64,000 bases of DNA. Origin: Camarhynchus parvulus (Eukaryota; Chordata; Aves; Passeriformes; Thraupidae). The notes beneath the pieces were generated by a model. It saw only the letters and a list, made by a program, of their open reading frames with translations. It was not told where the DNA came from and ran no database searches. The stretch covers positions 3,026,126-3,090,125 of the forward strand of contig NC_044597.1 in the NCBI RefSeq assembly GCF_901933205.1, in the 5' to 3' direction. Position numbers and translations under genes: made by a program. Below are positions 12,401 to 24,400 of this stretch, one piece after another; positions within the stretch are counted from its first letter, which is position 1, and each line of letters starts with the position of its first letter.

Positions 12401-15400
12401 TCTGCCTGTAAATGAACACTTGGACTTCCCAGGTGATAAACCAGCCCATTTTACTCATATGGAATTATTTTATGATCTCCTGGTCATACCACAAGCAGCA
12501 GAAGGTACTCCAGTAGTTGTTTGCTTCCCTGTGCATCTGCAGAGTATTTGAATATCTAACTCAGGCAGTTGCTTTATCCAGTAGGAAAAGGTGATCCATA
12601 CCTACAGTTTCACCCTATTTCCTTAACATGAAATGTGCTTTTTTTGAGGTGAATCATAATGTAGGTGCAGTTGTTTTCCTATGGAATTCTTAAACTGGTT
12701 ATCTTCCTTCATTCCAAAGGAATTGCTTCCTTCAGAAAAAAAGCAGTCTCAGGCTGATTCTAGACCCTTCCATGGGTTTTCACAGGAGTTACACTGTGGC
12801 CCTGCCAGGCAGGATGGGGCCATTGCAGGGAATTAGGTTAATTCTGAGCTCTGGGAATTACATAACAGCACAATTAAAGCTGGGGCTCGACTGCTCTCAC
12901 TCGTGGCTGCAGGGAATGTTTGGGTCAATCCTTGGATTTCTTGGGGCATATTTTGGTTCTTGTGGCTCTTTTGGCCTTCTGAGTTTGCCCTCAGTTATGG
13001 GGAACGTTCTGAGGGTTTGAGCACCTTGTGGGTTCAGGTTCAGCTCTGCTCTTGGGAGGCTCAAGGCAGCCAGCCCTTTGTTACTTTTCCATGGGTGAAT
13101 CCTTGGCCCATCCATGTAGAGATTTGTGTGTCCACGCTCAGATTTCCAAGCTGGGGGCTGTGTTGAGTCTCTGCCGTGGTGTCTGTGCGTTGGGGGGAGC
13201 TGATGTGCCAGGAATCAGCTCTGCTCTGCCCAGCAGGGCACAGCAGCCTGTCACACACCAGTGTGTGACCACTGCCCTGTCCCAGTGCCCACACACCCTC
13301 TGGGGGAAGCACCTTTTCCTAAAATCCAACCCAACCCTCCCTCACCCAGCTCCAGCCATTCCCTGGGGTCACCGGAGAGAAGAGCTCAGTGCTTGCCCCT
13401 CTGCAGCCCCTCGTGAGGAAGTTGTAAATATATATTCCTTTATATGTAATATGTAATGTATTCCTATATTAGTATATTTAATATATTCCTATATATGTAA
13501 ATATATTCCTTTATTCCTGTATGTGCCTAAATCCTCACTCAGTGTCAAACCTCACCTGAGGACAGGTCTCTAAAGTGCACCCTGTGTATCTTCCTGGCAC
13601 AGGGAGTGTTTTGTTGCTCTTCCAAGTCCTCAAAGAAGGGAGGGGAGAGTATTGTATGTCCAGGGGCAAACATGATGGCTAATTTTAAGCTCTAGACATC
13701 TGCCTGCTGTAAACTGAATTGAGATCACCCAACTTATTTTACCCCAGCAGCTGAGTCACATCTGACAGCTGAGAATCTGGGTGGGATTTCACCCCCAAAA
13801 ATGCCTGATAAAGGCACCATATCCTATTGATGGAAAATCCTCTGCAAGAACTGCACAAAATTGCCAGAGCATAACAGGAAAGATTACTTGGTCAGGACAG
13901 GATTTTGGAGACTTCCTTAAATCCTGGTTATTTTAGGGTTTTGCACTGTTTCATAATGGAGGCAGGCAGGGAAGTGGGAGTGAGGGTCAGGAGAGCTGGG
14001 AGATAGTGACTCTGCCACCTGCTTAGGTGTTGGATTTCTGTCACTGGTGGTATTGCCTTGGCACATCCCTGCCCAGGAGCTGTGCCAAGCACACCTGGAT
14101 CAAGAGCTGCTGGTTTACAGCTCCCTGAAAGTTCCCATGACAGAAAATCAGGTGTCTGCAGGAGTCTCATGGGGAGCTGGAGTGGGAGGTGGAAGCCACG
14201 ATCGGCACTCGAGCGGGGGCAGCGTGTGGAAGCTCTGAGGAGGAGGCAGGAGTTGTTAGGCAAGCGTGGGATTGTGTCACTGTGTGCAGGATGGCTTCTC
14301 CAAGAGCTGCTGTGCTGGGAACGAGCAGGGGCTGAGCTTTCACAGGGCACAGGGAGGAGAAGGAGCCTTGTGCTGGTTCCTCCCTCCATCCTCACAGCTC
14401 GGGTGTGCGAGGGAGCATCAGCGCACGCAGCTGCTGCTTGAATTCCTTGGTCTCCAGCTGTGCCAGGAGAGGTTCAGCTTGGACATCAGGTGGAATTTCT
14501 TCTCAGAAAGGGTTGTCCAGGGAGCAGTTGGAGTTCCCATCCCTGGAGATGTTCAAGGAGCGACTGGACATGACGCTCAGTGCTCTCTGGTCTGGTTGAC
14601 AAGGTGGTGATCAATGTCTAAGATCTCAGAGGTTTTCCCCAGCCCAAATGATTCCATGGAGGCAGGTTCTCTGGAGTGACTGGGACCAAAGTACTTCAAG
14701 TATTAGAGATGCTGAGAAATACCATAAAAGAGAAAAAAATAATTGCCTTGCTTGCAAGAAGAGTCACTCCCACCAGCCCCTCCTGTGCCTGTGAGTGATG
14801 AAAGACAAGCTCCTTACCCAGCTCCTTGGTGCAGCTCTTCTGTGTTTCAGCATGGAGCAGCCCAGTGAAGACACCAACCCCGTCACAAAGACACCCATTC
14901 AGCTGTGGGTGTATTTCAGCAAAGCATGATTCTTCTTCAGTGTCAAAAGTAGCAAGTGGGGAGTGCAGGCCCCAGCAGCGCAGGAGGCAGAATGAGCTCA
15001 TTCAGACCACAGCATCTGTTGGGCTGAAACAATCCCCAGTGAGATCAGGGGCTGCAGTTCTCCTTGTTGGAGCCAGAGCCATGGTAAACAAGGGCTGTGT
15101 GCTCTGGATGTCATCAGGGCACAGCAGGGTAGAGCTGCTCCTGTCCTGGTGCTGGAGCTCGAGCCCAGCCTGACAGCTCCAGCAGGTCCTTTGCCTTCAT
15201 GCTGCAGAGGTGATTTGCTTTCACCATCTTCATTGGAGGTGATTTGCTTTCACCATCTTCATGGTTAAGCCTTAGGCCATGTGAGCAGCAGAAATACCTG
15301 TGCTCTCCTTTCTGCCACTGTCACCCCAGGCACTGTGACTTGTTGATACATTGATCTGTATTAAAATGCTTAAAAGGAAAACAGACCAATAAAAAAAGAG

Positions 15401-18400
15401 CGGAAAACAGTAATCTCTGTGTGGGAGTGTTTCTCTGGCATCTCAAAGTGCCGGTGCTTTCTGAAAATTGGTTTTGCCAGGGTTATGTTTTCTTTCTCCC
15501 ATTTTCCCAGCTCTTCCCTGCAGTTTGTGGCAGATGGGGTGCTCTGGCAGCCAGCCTTTAGCTGTGTCTATTAGATGGTAATTCCTCATGACAGGACAGG
15601 TAAAATGGATAAAAGAACTTGTGATTCAGCCCACTGTGCTGGACAGGTTGTGGTGGTGACTCAGGTGAGTTCTGCCATTTCTTTAGACTGTACAACAAAG
15701 ACCTGAGGGAAGGAGTTTTCATAGGATCTGTGATTTTCTTTTCTATTTGTGATTAGAGAAACAAGAGAACAGTGAAACTCTTTACTGCCCAGGTTCCAAA
15801 AGTGCAGAAGTGCTGAGTAGTTTTTCCACTGCGTTCAGATATTTGATCTGTAATATTCAAAACAGGTGGCTGTGTTTGGAAACATTTTAATCATGCAGAG
15901 TTTGCATCCTCATGCTTGTGATATGGATCCATCCCACAGGCATAGTTGCACATCAGTGTAGCTGGGAGAGTGCAGAGCTCCTGGAGCTCTGCTGGGTGCT
16001 GGCTCCTGAGGAAAAGCCAGGCTGCAGCACCTGCCTCAGGTGTGATGTTGGGAGGGCTGGGCCACAGGAGGGATGGCAGTTTCCCATCTTTTCATCATTT
16101 TCTGGAGCAGGAGAGGGAGGAGCTGACCCAGGAGCCAGGACAAGGCCCTTGGGGGGCAGTGGGTATGTGCTACCCCTTGCTCTGCCCCAGTTCTTACCCA
16201 TCTCATCTCCTCCCAGGGTTTAACTCCTGTGGCTGGACTCAGCTGGGATGTAGCACACAGCAAAACTTAAAACTGAAAGTGAGGAGCACACTTCCCAGCT
16301 CCCAGTGTCCATTGTTCTGCCAGCTGGGAAATCTGTGATGGCTCAGTGAAAACAAGCCCTGCATGAGGTGGTTGTGTGGGAATGGCCAATGGCAGCCTGA
16401 GCAAGGCTGCAAACATGGGAACTTGTTCCAACACAATTCCCTTTGTTCTCTCCCAGTCAGCCTGCTGAGCACTGCTCACATTTGCTGTTCCATCAGTGTT
16501 ATGTGCTCTCCCTGTTGCCCTGTGCAGGTGAAAGGCTGAAGGGAGAGGAGGGAAGAGAAGGGCCTTGGTTTCCCTTAGGGGAAGCTTTGCTTTCGAGAGT
16601 TTAAGGGAAGCTGCTTCCAACCATATGTTGTGTGTTTTTAAATGTCCCAAACTGTCTCTGCAAATGCTTGCTCTTGAGTGTGAGAACTATTTCTAGACCT
16701 GTTGCCAAGGCAGTGCTAGGCTTCTGTTGCAGGCTTGTACCCATATTTCTCTTTGATTTAGCTGTCTTTTGAATGTGGAAATTGTTCTTGGCTCTGGTTT
16801 ATAAGTATGTGGGACTCCTGAAAGAGCCAGCACTATCTCTTTTGTTCTGAGGTGCAGCACCTTGCAGGAGGGGGCTGTTGGATGAACTCCATACCAGGGT
16901 GTTCTGCTGGACTCTGAGGGGACTCAAAGGTGGCTTTAGGCTTCTGTTGCATCCCTGTAAAATGTGGCCAGGAAATATTGCTGAATGTCCCAGGTAAAGC
17001 CCTGGAGTAGCTGGGAGCCAGCAGAAAATGGGGTGTGCTGGGCAGTGTGTGCTGAGGAGGTCTCAGGGGAACCAGGTTAGATTTGAAGCATTAAACAGTT
17101 ATGCTGCTTGGGGATCACATAGTCATCATGGTCACAATCTGTCTGGTGCCCAGTTTTTCTGAAAATGTGGTGTTTTGCTTCCTTTCAGAGAAGCAGAAGC
17201 ATTCAAGGAGCAGGGAAATGCATACTATGCCAAGAAAGATTACAACGAAGCGTTCAACTACTACACAAAAGCCATAGGTGAGAACAGCTGATAATATCAA
17301 TCTTTACTGAACACCATGTCTAAAACTGGAGCTGGTTGCTGATTTCAAACACACCAGTGGGGTTTCTGACAGCCCATGCTGAAAGAAAACCTTTTGCCTG
17401 CTTTAATTACCTTGGGAAATGTCACCAGATCGATAATGCCAGTCAGGGCCAATGTTCTGAAGTGCCACAAATTGTGCAGCTGCTGCATTACACTGCTAAT
17501 GAGTCTTGTATTTTCTCCAGATACATGTCCCAATAATGCCAGTTATTATGGGAACAGAGCTGCCACGCTCATGATGCTGGGGAGGTTCCGAGAAGCGCTG
17601 GAGGATGCTCAGCAGTCAGTCAGGTTGGACGACAGCTTTGTGCGGGTACGTGGAGAGCTTCAGGCACCTCTTTCACTCCCTTCTCTGCACCTGTTACAGC
17701 TCTTGCAGATCCCTTTTCCCTGTGTTCCCAGGGCCATCTCCGGGAAGGGAAGTGCCACCTTTCCCTAGGGAATGCCATGGCTGCCAGCCGCTGCTTTCAA
17801 CGAGTTTTAGAACTGGATCATAAAAATACCCAGGCACAGCAGGAGGTAAGGGGATCTTCAGGTTGAACTGTCCCCAGGAGATGCTCAGGAGGCTGAGCTG
17901 GCCAAAGGAGAAATGGAGAGTGGTGTAAGGCAGCTGTCCTTGTGTCTCTTTCACAGGGTACATTTTCCTGGACTCTCAGTTCAGTCACTTTATTTCAAAC
18001 TGATTTTAATGCTGGCTAAAGCATTCATGTCATCTGCATTATTGGTCCATGGTCTGCAGTAGTTTTGGCTCTGACATTCAGGGATTGGCTTTTCAAATGC
18101 TGCTTGGTGGCATTTCAGAGCAGACACTGTCCTGCAGCACTCGTGTGTTTGTTCTGTCTTTCAGCTGAAGAATGCCACGACTGTGCTTGAGTATGAAAAA
18201 ATAGCTGAAGTGGATTTTGAGAAACGGGATTTCAGGAAGGTGAGATTAACTTGTTTGCTGTGGTCTTGTATGAAAATTAGTGTGTTTGACATGGCCCAGG
18301 TAGGTGTGTGGCTGGTTTCCTGGCTGGGTGTTTGGGAGGTGCTGTGCCACATCTGTTGGAGCAGGGCTGGCTGGTGAATGGTGTCAGCTCTGGAAGTGGC

Positions 18401-21400
18401 AGAGCTCGTGCTCCCTGAGCGCTGACCAAATGACAAGTGAGGAGGTGACTGGCTCAGGCCAACCCTCTGTCACTGTTTGCTCTGCAGGATGAGTGAAGTC
18501 ATGATTGAGCTGTTTGAGACAGATTTTGTCAGCAGCATTTGATCACACTTTGCTCCTGAAATGCATATCCAGAATTCTTCTTTCTCAACTCTTTGAAAGA
18601 AAAAAAAAATTAAAAGAAAGGCATGCTGTGTGCCAGCGAGGGTCATACAAGGAGGAATGCAGATCTTCATGGGGCATTCTCCTTACAGCTTCCAAATCTT
18701 TCTTCCCAAGGATTGTAACAGGATGCAGCTGGTACTGACCTGATAGAACAAGAAATGACAGCATAAAATCTGAAAGGCACCAAGCACTTCTCATGCAACT
18801 GTTTCTGTGCAGTGGATGCATGTAAGGCTCAGATTTATCCCAGAAAAGAGGTTGTCCAGTACATTGAGCTCATTGTTCAGGTCACTCTTAGGCTAAGCTC
18901 AAGATTTTGGAAGGGTAAATCCCAGCTTTGCATCACCTGTTTGTGAGGAGCAAATGGGATGTGTGATCAATCTGAATTTCCTGTGTAAGAATTGCCCTGC
19001 CTGGGCATCTGCATCTGTCCCTCACTTCCCCAGTCCCACTTCACTGGGGAGGCTGACATGAAACTTGATCTTTGTTTCTGGAGAGCTGCTCCTGCCTCAC
19101 CCAGGAGCCCTTGGCTCTGGAGCACAGTGCTTCCCACAGCAGGGCCGTGATGTCACGGGCTGAGGAGCAGATGAACCTTGGGGAACAATGCCCTGTTCTT
19201 GCACAGATGTCCCCACCAGAGTGCAGGGATGGAGAAGACTCATTAGCTCACCCTGCCCATGGCTGTCAGGCCAGTAGAAGATCAGTCCTTGCACTGTACT
19301 TTTTTGTGTTTTGTCCAGTCCAAACTGTCTCAGTCTATTGAATTTCTGTCCTTCCCACATGGCTTTATACTGCAGGAAACAGGGGCAGGATTGTCCTTCT
19401 TGGTTCTTTCTTTGGGGCTTGCAGTTTAGAAGGGTTAAAGGGATGAACTTCCTACAGGTGTCCCTTGAGTATTGTGTAGTGCACTGTCACACTAACACAG
19501 CAGGTGCCTCAGACCTTGGCACACAAAGAACAACCTTTGAAAAAGGTATGTTCTTTGAAAAACATACCAGGAAAACACCACAACCTTTGGAAAAGGTATG
19601 TACTTTAAAAAGCATAACAGGAAAGTAGCTTTTTTGAATGTGGAAAATCTTCCAATGCAATCAGGAAAATTTTCCAATGCAATGTGTCTCCACCATTGGA
19701 AATTGGAAATGAAATCCTAGATGGAGACACAGAAAACAGTGAGGTTTTCCCAGATTCTTCACACCTTTCATTAGCCTGAAGTCATGGTGCAGAATTTGTT
19801 CTCTGTGTGGGGTTCACTGTCTTGTGTCTGATGTTGTAGCTTAGGAAACTTGAAGAAGCAGTGGAGATGGGTGTCTGCACTCACCTTCCTGATCAAACAC
19901 AAACCTCAAGGCATGGGCCAGCAGTTCAGAGCAGACCCTTGGCTGTTTGCTGTGCTCAGGGCTGTGATTTCTCCCACCCCAGGTTGTGTTTTGCATGGAT
20001 CGTGCTCTGGAGTTCGCTCCCGCCTGTCACCGCTTCAAAATCCTCAAGGCCGAGTGTTTGGCACTGCTGGGCCGGTACCTCGAGGCACAGTCTGTGGCCA
20101 GGTGAGTGTCTGAGGGCTGGGCATGAGGGGCACCTGCTGGGGAATCCTGGCTCCATGCCTGCAATAATTGAGGGAATAGAAAATACAAATATTCCTTAGT
20201 GTGTGGTGGTGTTGGCAGGGGTCCCAGGACAAGGGATGAGAATCTTGACTCTGTGTTTCAGAAGGCTGATTTATTATTTTATTATATATATTATATTAAA
20301 AGAAAATTATATATTAAAACTATGCTAAAAGAATAGAAGAAAGGATTTCATCAGAAGGCTTGAAAGGAATGGAATAGAAGGATAATAAAATCTTGTGACT
20401 GACCAGACAGTCTGAGACAGCTGGACTGTGATTGGCCATTAATTAAAAACAACCACGTGAGACCAATCAAAGATGCACCTGTTGCATTCCACAGCAGCAG
20501 ATAATTATTGTTTTTCTTTTCCTCTGAGGCTTCTCAGGAGAAAAATCCTGTCAAAAGGATTTTTGATAAAATATGTCCATGACACTTAGTGCACGTTATG
20601 GGAAATGGATTTGTAGAGAGCTCTTAGGGCTTGGCAGAAGTTTCCATCCACATGGAAACTTTGAGACAAGAAATGCTGAGAAACTGTCAAAACTTTGAGA
20701 TATTGGTGAGAGAGAAATGGAGCTAGAAAAAAGTTTCAAAAGATGACCTTGCAAATAAGACTGGATACTCTGGAGAAATAGAACTATAAAAGATGCATTG
20801 TAGTAGGAGCCACGAGGAGTAATTTTAGACGATTGGCTTTAAGGCATCTACAGCATGGTGTGGCAAAAGCTGATAGGCCAAGAAATGCTTATAGTGCATT
20901 GTAATTAAGAAATAGTTGGCTTCTGATTGTGATGGTATGGATTATAAAATCTGTGTTACCCTTCTCATGAGACTGAAAATAAAATAAATTAAAATTTTTA
21001 AATGCCTCTCATTTGCCCCATCTCTGAGTCAAGAAAAGGGTATTGTCCAGCAAAAGTTGTGATGCAGAGGGAATGTGTGAATTTATCCTCATAAGTCTTC
21101 CTAGGAAGCTGCATCCAGACCCCATTCACAACCAGCCATCCTGCTCAAGGAGGCTTCTGTCCTTTTACCCTACCTGAACCACAGACTTGTTAAAATAACT
21201 GGGTACTGTCACTGTCATATTTTCTGAAAAATCCTCTTTGCCCAGGATTCTTCTCCTGGGAAGCTGAGAAGCCTCAGGGAAAAAGGAAAACCATATTATC
21301 TCATTTGCTTCTCTTGTGTTTTGCTGCTTTGGAATGTGGTTTGGAGATTGTTTAGCCAACATGGGAATTGTTTTGACTTAATGACCAATCAGGGCTCTGG

Positions 21401-24400
21401 AGAGAGAGTCATGGGTTTTTCATCAGTGTCTTGCTAAGCCTTCTGTCTGTATCCTTTCTCTATTCTTTAGTATAGTTTTAGTATAGCATTCTTTAATAGA
21501 ACATAGTAACATAAAATAATAAATTAGCCTTCTAAAAACATGGAGTCAGATTCCTTCATTCCTCCTCTAGCAGAGGACCCAGAAAATACCACAGGGAGGT
21601 ATTTTCTCAGTGGAGGGAGGTTCTTGTGGATGTCAGGAGGCAGCAGGAGCAGGGAGGATGTCCTTTATTTCTCTGTTGCAGTGACATCCTGAGGATGGAC
21701 TCCACCAACGCCGACGCGCTCTACGTGCGCGGGCTGTGCCTGTACTACGAGGACTGCCTCGAGAAGGCTGTGCAGTTCTTTGTGCAGGCCCTCAGGATGG
21801 CCCCTGACCATGAGAAGGCCTGTCTTGCCTGCAGGGTAAGTGGTGAAAATGGGCATGTAAAATCACCAGGATTTGGGTTTTTTAAACCCAACGCGTAGTT
21901 TGGTTCTGCTGGATCAATCAATCCCTTCTCCCTCCGTCATCGTTGCCTTTCTGCTGGATCAATCCCTTCTCCTTCCATCATCCATGAGAAACCCAGCAGA
22001 CAAGACAGGCTAAGTGGTGGAGATGGGGCTGTAAAATCACCAGGATTTGGGGTTATTTTTAATTCAGCACATAGTTTGGTTCTGCTGGATCAGTCCCTTC
22101 TCCCTCCATCATCATTGGCTGTCACTGTCATATTTTCTGGAAAAATCCCTTCGCCAGGATTTCTTCTCCTGGGAAGCTGAGAAGCCTCAGAGAAAAATGA
22201 AAGCAATAATTATCTGATTGTTTCTCCTGTGTTTTGCTGCTTTGGAATGTGGTTTGGAGATTGTTTATCCGACAGGTGCTTGTTTGATTGGTTTCATGTG
22301 AATTGTTTTAATTTAATGACCAATCACAGCCCAGCTATGTCAGGACTCTGGAAGCAGTCACAAGTTTTTTATTATATCTTGCTAAGCCTTCTGTCTGTGT
22401 CCTTTCTCTGTTCTTTAGTATAGGTTTAGTATAGTATTCTTTAATATAATATCATAAAATCATAAATTAGCCTTCTAAGAACATGGAGTCAGATTCTCAA
22501 TTCCTCCTTTGTCCTGGGGACCCAACAAATACCACAATTGGCTTTCCCAGATCTCCAGGAGCAGGCTGTGTGTCCCGACCTTCCCAAAGACAACCAAGCT
22601 CCTAGAAACTGTTTCTTAGCAGATTGTGATATGTGGAAGCATCCTCCCTTCCCTCACTCTTTGTTCCCTGGTAAGACAGAGGAGGAATAAAACCAGATAA
22701 ATTGGTTTTAAAGGGACTTCTGACTTTCAGGTCCAATATCCAGGCCAATACTCTGACTTTTATTTAACACTGTTCCTCTGTGTTGCGTCTTCCTTGTGTG
22801 GTTCTTCAACTGACTTTAAATCTGTTCATATGCTCTCAAAAAGTGAACTCCTGGTCCTTTTATTTTAATCCATGAATTTACTGCACTGTCATGTTCTCTC
22901 CTTAAAAATCAGGCAGCCTTTTTCCTATGGAGGATGCCTGGAACTGGCACTGGCTGTTCCTTAGTGCTTCTCTTGGGGGAAAAGGCAAAGTGAGATCATT
23001 TCAGCTGCAAGGCTGTGAGTTGTATCCTGACTGTTGTGTTGTTCTGGCAGAACAAGGTGCTTGCCCCCCTGACCTCATTTCCTTACCCAGGTGTGTTTCC
23101 TTTCAGAATGCCAAAGCACTTAAAGCGAAGAAGGAAGATGGGAATAAAGCATTCAAGAAAGGCAACTACAAACTAGCATATGAACTGTACACAGAGGCAC
23201 TAGGAATAGACCCAAATAATATCAAAACAAATGCCAAACTCTACTGCAACAGAGGGACGGTTAATTCAAAGGTAAGGGGTGTTCTATGGCAGGTGTCTGT
23301 TTCCAAATCCCTCACCATGGCAGTGATCAACCACAGAGGAGTTATTCTGGAGAGCACAGGCTCCCCTGGCTGCTGGGCAGCTGCATCTCTGAGGCCATGG
23401 GCAGTGTTTCAGGGTTTTGTGCTTGCACAACACTTGGATCAGTTCCCAACAGCCAGCAGAAACAACTCCTGCAGAAACAAAACTCAAATACTTGGGCTGC
23501 ATAGAGTGGGAGGGAGAGGAGGGACGTGCTTCAGCCTTATCTTAGTCAGCAAAAAGCACCCCTGTCTCTGTTTGTTTCCTTCCCAGGAATGAACAGATTT
23601 ATTTTCCTATTCTTTTTGTAAATCATGTCTTGCTTTGTGTTTTTATGTTTTAAAAAAAGACCTAATTTAAAGCCCCATGACACTTTGCTGTTGAATTTTA
23701 GTCCTGCACTGTCCAGAGAAACAGCCAGTGATGTGACAGTGCTCCCAATTCCCACCCTGTGCCCTCTGGGCATTTTTCTTCCTCAGCTGTCCCAGTGTTG
23801 ATGCTGCTTCCCCAGACACCCCCCCACTTGGTCAAGAGACTGTTCCCAGAACCTGGGAAGTGGGATGAGCTGGAGGCCGCATAATGCATGTCTTACATGT
23901 TTGTGTCTGAAAACAAACAACACTTTTTCTAAAAGACTTCTTTTAAATATTTTTAGGTTTATCTTCCTGCCCAGGAATTAGTTTGGACACAGAATTGGGG
24001 TTGTTATCAGGCAGGCCCTTGGTTTTGAGTGCATTTCTTACACAGAAACACCACACAGCTCTGTCATGTCACTGGCCAAGCCTCTGGTGGGTTTTTTTCC
24101 CCCAGTGAACAAAAGCTCTGTGTTTGTGAGAAATTAGAAAAAAAAAAACCCTAGATGGAGACACAGAAAACAGTGATATTTTCCCAGATTCTTCACACCT
24201 TTCCTTAGCCTGAGGTCATGGTGCAGAATTTGTTCTCTGTGTGGGGTTCACTCTCTCGTGTCTGCTGTTGTAGCTTAGGAAACTCAGAGAGGCGATCGAC
24301 GACTGCACGAACGCGGTGAAGCTGGATGACACCTACGTCAAAGCCTACCTGAGGAGGGCACAGTGGTGAGTGCACCTTGGCACTGGGCACCTCTGGGGGC

